Shown: positions 61,307-64,000 of the stretch, one piece after another | Layout: each line of letters opens with the position of its first letter | Numbering within the stretch: position 1 is the stretch's first letter | NCBI GenBank assembly: GCA_006438735.1 | Contig: RCZF01000004.1 | Coordinates: forward strand, 378,449 to 442,448 | Direction: 5' to 3' | Length of the DNA stretch: 64,000 bases | Origin: Sphingomonas koreensis | Lineage (GTDB): Bacteria > Pseudomonadota > Alphaproteobacteria > Sphingomonadales > Sphingomonadaceae | Position numbers and translations under genes: made by a program | The notes under the pieces: model-generated | The model's database searches: none | Told to the model about the DNA's origin: nothing | Seen by the model: only the letters and a program-made list of their open reading frames with translations

Positions 61307-62458
61307 ATGCCCAAGTTCAATCTTTCGCTGTGCGCCACGCTCGCGGCCGCCGCTTTGCTTTCCGCCTGCGGGTCATCGGCGCCGCCACCGCCACCGACGC
61401 CGACCGTCGGCGTGGTCACGATCGAGCGCGCGCCGGTGACGCTATCGACCGAGCTTCCGGGGCGGATTTCCGCGGTTGAGACGTCCGAAGTACGGCCGCA
61501 GATCAATGGCATCATCCGTCGCCGACTGTTCACCGAGGGCGCCTTCGTCCACGCCGGGCAAGTGCTCTACGAAATCGACGACGCGCCCTATCGCGCCGCG
61601 CTGGGTTCGGCCGAAGGCAATCTTGCGAGCGCCCAGGCGACGATCAATTCGACCCGGCTGCAGGCGCAGCGCTATAGCCAGTTGGTCGCGCTCAACGCCG
61701 TCAGCAAGCAGGAAGCGGACAACGCCAAGGGCTCGGCGCAACAAGCGGTTGCCGATGTTGCAGCGCAAAAATCCGCGGTCGAGGCGGCGCGGGTCAATCT
61801 CAATTACACGCGCATTCGGGCGCCCATTTCGGGCCGGATCGGCCGATCGGCGTTCACGCCGGGCGCGCTGGTGCAGACCGGCCAGACCGATCCGCTGGCG
61901 ACGATCCAGCGCACCGATCGCGTCTATGTCGATGTCACGCAATCGGCGGCGCAGGTGCTCGATCTCAAGGAAGCGATGCAATCGGGCGGCGTGACAGACG
62001 CCGATAGTGCTGCAGTCCAGCTGCTGCTGCCCAACGGCAAGACCTATCCGATCGAGGGCCGGCTCGAATTCTCCGAAGTGACGGTCGATCCCGACACCGG
62101 CGCGGTCACGCTGCGTGCCACGTTCCCGAATCCCAACGGCATGTTGCTGCCGGGCCTCTATGTTCGCGCCAAGCTCGTCGAGGGCGTGCGCCAGCAAGCC
62201 ATCCTCGCGCCGCAGGAAGGCATCAGCCACGATCCGCGCGGCCGTGCGACCGCGCTGGTGGTCAACAAGGCCAACAAGGTCGAGCAGCGCATCGTCACCA
62301 CTGATCGCGCGATCGGCGACAAATGGATCGTCACCAGCGGGCTCGAACCGGGCGACCGATTGATCGTCGAAGGGCTGCTCAACTTGAAGCCGGGCGCGAC
62401 CGTCAACGTCGGCAAGCCGCAGCAAGTCACCGCCGCCGCTGCGGCGACCGGGAACTGA
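61307..62458 (+). CDS. RND efflux periplasmic adaptor (membrane fusion protein) lipoprotein
   Basis: A 383-residue AcrA-like adaptor. Signal with lipobox ALLSAC, then a Pro-rich linker. The lipoyl/hairpin region has AEGNLASAQATINSTRLQAQRYSQL; YTRIRAPISGRIGRS and VDPDTGAVTLRATFPNPNGMLLPGLYV are family signatures. MPKFNL at 61307 is preferred over ATG 61256, which lies inside the operator palindrome. It links the RND pump to an outer-membrane channel, not encoded here. The pump gene starts seven bases after its stop codon. Confidence 0.93.
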   Translation: MPKFNLSLCATLAAAALLSACGSSAPPPPPTPTVGVVTIERAPVTLSTELPGRISAVETSEVRPQINGIIRRRLFTEGAFVHAGQVLYEIDDAPYRAALGSAEGNLASAQATINSTRLQAQRYSQLVALNAVSKQEADNAKGSAQQAVADVAAQKSAVEAARVNLNYTRIRAPISGRIGRSAFTPGALVQTGQTDPLATIQRTDRVYVDVTQSAAQVLDLKEAMQSGGVTDADSAAVQLLLPNGKTYPIEGRLEFSEVTVDPDTGAVTLRATFPNPNGMLLPGLYVRAKLVEGVRQQAILAPQEGISHDPRGRATALVVNKANKVEQRIVTTDRAIGDKWIVTSGLEPGDRLIVEGLLNLKPGATVNVGKPQQVTAAAAATGN

Positions 62459-62464
62459 TCGCCC

Positions 62465-64000
62465 ATGTCACGCTATTTCATTGACCGGCCGATCTTCGCC
62501 TGGGTGATCGCGATCATCCTGATGCTGGCCGGCGGGCTGGCGATCCGATCGCTGCCGATCGCGCAGTTTCCGGATATCGCCGCGCCCAAGGTGACGATCA
62601 ACACGCTCTATCCCGGCGCTGACGCCCAGACGCTGGAAAACACGACAACGCAGATCATCGAACAGCAGATGAAGGGGATCGATCACCTTCGCTACTTTTC
62701 GTCGACCAGCGATTCGGCCGGCAACCTGGCGATCACGCTGACCTTCGAGCAGGGCACCGATCCCGACATCGCGCAGGTTCAGGTGCAGAACAAGCTGGCG
62801 CAGGCGACGCCGCTGTTGCCCCAGGAAGTCCAGCAGGCGGGCTTGCGCGTTTCCAAATCGACCGCGAACTTCCTGCTGGTGCTGGCGCTTTACTCGGAAG
62901 ACGGCAGCCACGATCAGGTCGATCTCGGCGATTTCGTCGCGTCGAAGATCCAGGATCCGATCAGCCGCATCACCGGCGTCGGCGATACGCAGGTGTTGGG
63001 TGCGCAATATGCCATGCGCATCTGGGTCGATCCGTTCAAACTGTCGAACCTCGGGCTGACCGTCGCCGACGTGAAATCGGCAATCCTCGCGCAGAACGCG
63101 CAAGTTTCCGCCGGCCAGGTCGGCAGCTTGCCGAGCGTGTCGGGCCAGGCGCTCAACGCGACCGTCACCGCGCAATCGCGGCTGCGCACGCCCGAGCAGT
63201 TCCAACAGATCATCCTGCGGACCGCGACCGACGGCTCGACGGTGCGGCTCGCCGATGTCGCGCGCGTCGAACTCGGATCGGAAAACTACAGCTTCCAGGC
63301 GCGCTTCAACGGCAAGCAGGCGTCCGGTTTCGGCATCAAGCTGGCGCCGGGGGCCAATGCGCTCGACACCGTCGCCGCGGTCAAGGCCGAGGTCGCCGAG
63401 CTGTCGAAGCAATTCCCGCCCGACATCAAGGTCGCCTATCCGGTCGATAACTCGACCTTCGTGAAGCTGTCGGTCGAACAGGTCGTCCACACGCTGATCG
63501 AGGCGATCGTGCTCGTCTTCCTGGTGATGTTCCTGTTTCTGCAGAACATCCGCGCGACCCTCATCCCGACGATCGCGGTGCCGGTGGTGCTGCTCGGCTC
63601 GCTGGCGGTGCTGCAGCTCGCCGGCTTCACCATCAACACGCTGACGCTGTTCGGCATGGTGCTGGCGATCGGCCTGCTGGTCGATGACGCGATCGTCGTC
63701 GTCGAGAATGTCGAGCGCCTGATCCAGACCGAGGGGCTGAGCCCCAAGGAGGCCGCACGAAAATCGATGGACGAGATCAGCGGCGCGCTGATCGGCATCG
63801 GCCTGGTGCTGTCTGCGGTGTTCCTGCCGATGGCCTTCTTCGGCGGATCGACCGGCGTGATCTTCCGCCAATTCTCGATCACGATTGTCTCGTCGATGGC
63901 GCTATCGGTGATGGTCGCCTTGATCCTGACGCCGGCCTTGTGCGCGACGATCCTGAAGCCCGCTAAGGAGCATACCGAGCGCAAGGGTTTTTTCGGCTGG
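62465..64000 (+). CDS. RND efflux pump inner-membrane subunit (HAE1 family), 3' end outside window
   Basis: 512 codons are present and the frame is open at the right edge; full members have about 1,050 residues. It starts [20 protein letters not shown]. The periplasmic part has [20 protein letters not shown]. The transmembrane block contains [21 protein letters not shown] with the paired Asp of proton relay. It would export hydrophobic drugs or metabolites with the adaptor upstream, under the TetR regulator. Confidence 0.95.
   Translation, partial: MSRYFIDRPIFAWVIAIILMLAGGLAIRSLPIAQFPDIAAPKVTINTLYPGADAQTLENTTTQIIEQQMKGIDHLRYFSSTSDSAGNLAITLTFEQGTDPDIAQVQVQNKLAQATPLLPQEVQQAGLRVSKSTANFLLVLALYSEDGSHDQVDLGDFVASKIQDPISRITGVGDTQVLGAQYAMRIWVDPFKLSNLGLTVADVKSAILAQNAQVSAGQVGSLPSVSGQALNATVTAQSRLRTPEQFQQIILRTATDGSTVRLADVARVELGSENYSFQARFNGKQASGFGIKLAPGANALDTVAAVKAEVAELSKQFPPDIKVAYPVDNSTFVKLSVEQVVHTLIEAIVLVFLVMFLFLQNIRATLIPTIAVPVVLLGSLAVLQLAGFTINTLTLFGMVLAIGLLVDDAIVVVENVERLIQTEGLSPKEAARKSMDEISGALIGIGLVLSAVFLPMAFFGGSTGVIFRQFSITIVSSMALSVMVALILTPALCATILKPAKEHTERKGFFGW

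Overview
The window is GC-rich DNA from an alphaproteobacterium, most likely a sphingomonad (Sphingomonas or a close relative). The pointers are a DUF6481 protein, several short inverted repeats of the kind scattered through sphingomonad genomes, dense operons joined by ATGA/GTGA overlaps, and the protein families themselves. This is judged from sequence character only; no database search was possible.

Layout. 1-6383 looks like an accessory or defence segment. On the minus strand it has a truncated protein that joins a Cap4-like PD-(D/E)XK nuclease to a STAND-type ATPase, preceded by a small HEPN-like gene. On the plus strand it has a large DUF4365-like protein and a protein resembling predicted pPIWI-associating nucleases. 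Stretches without convincing genes lie around these. 6384-9743 holds a CadC-like membrane regulator and a DUF6481 gene. 9744-17520 is a sulfur-uptake region: an SLC13-type permease, an Rrf2 regulator, a sulfate-binding lipoprotein with CysT, CysW and CysA, a DUF2292 peptide and an outer-membrane channel. A palindrome before the binding-protein gene and a half-site before the Rrf2 gene suggest shared control. 17675-18769 encodes a PHB-depolymerase-like esterase, followed by a three-subunit molybdenum aldehyde oxidoreductase (paoABC type) on the minus strand.

22668-30735 is the high-affinity potassium system. kdpE is divergent from kdpFABC and kdpD closes the operon; an extra 27-residue membrane peptide comes before kdpF. 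Then come a dienelactone hydrolase, tRNA-Pro(GGG), yajC-secD-secF, a Mth938-like protein, a GH92 mannosidase, and a Rieske oxygenase paired with a FAD oxidoreductase. After these are an amino-acid permease, a GNAT acetyltransferase, an EamA transporter, a VapBC-type toxin-antitoxin pair, ispG, an isoaspartyl peptidase and an S1/P1 nuclease.

47434-55610 is a minus-strand glycan locus: an ABC ATPase, a LacI regulator with a candidate operator, a GH144-type glucanase, a sugar-binding lipoprotein, two permeases and a GH1 beta-glucosidase. Its likely role is capture and hydrolysis of beta-1,2-glucan fragments. The last part has a DEAD-box RNA helicase with a repeat-rich tail, a nitroreductase, a thiolase and SDR pair, and a TetR-controlled RND efflux system that runs off the right edge.

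Both window ends cut genes: the nuclease-ATPase gene on the left and the RND pump gene on the right.
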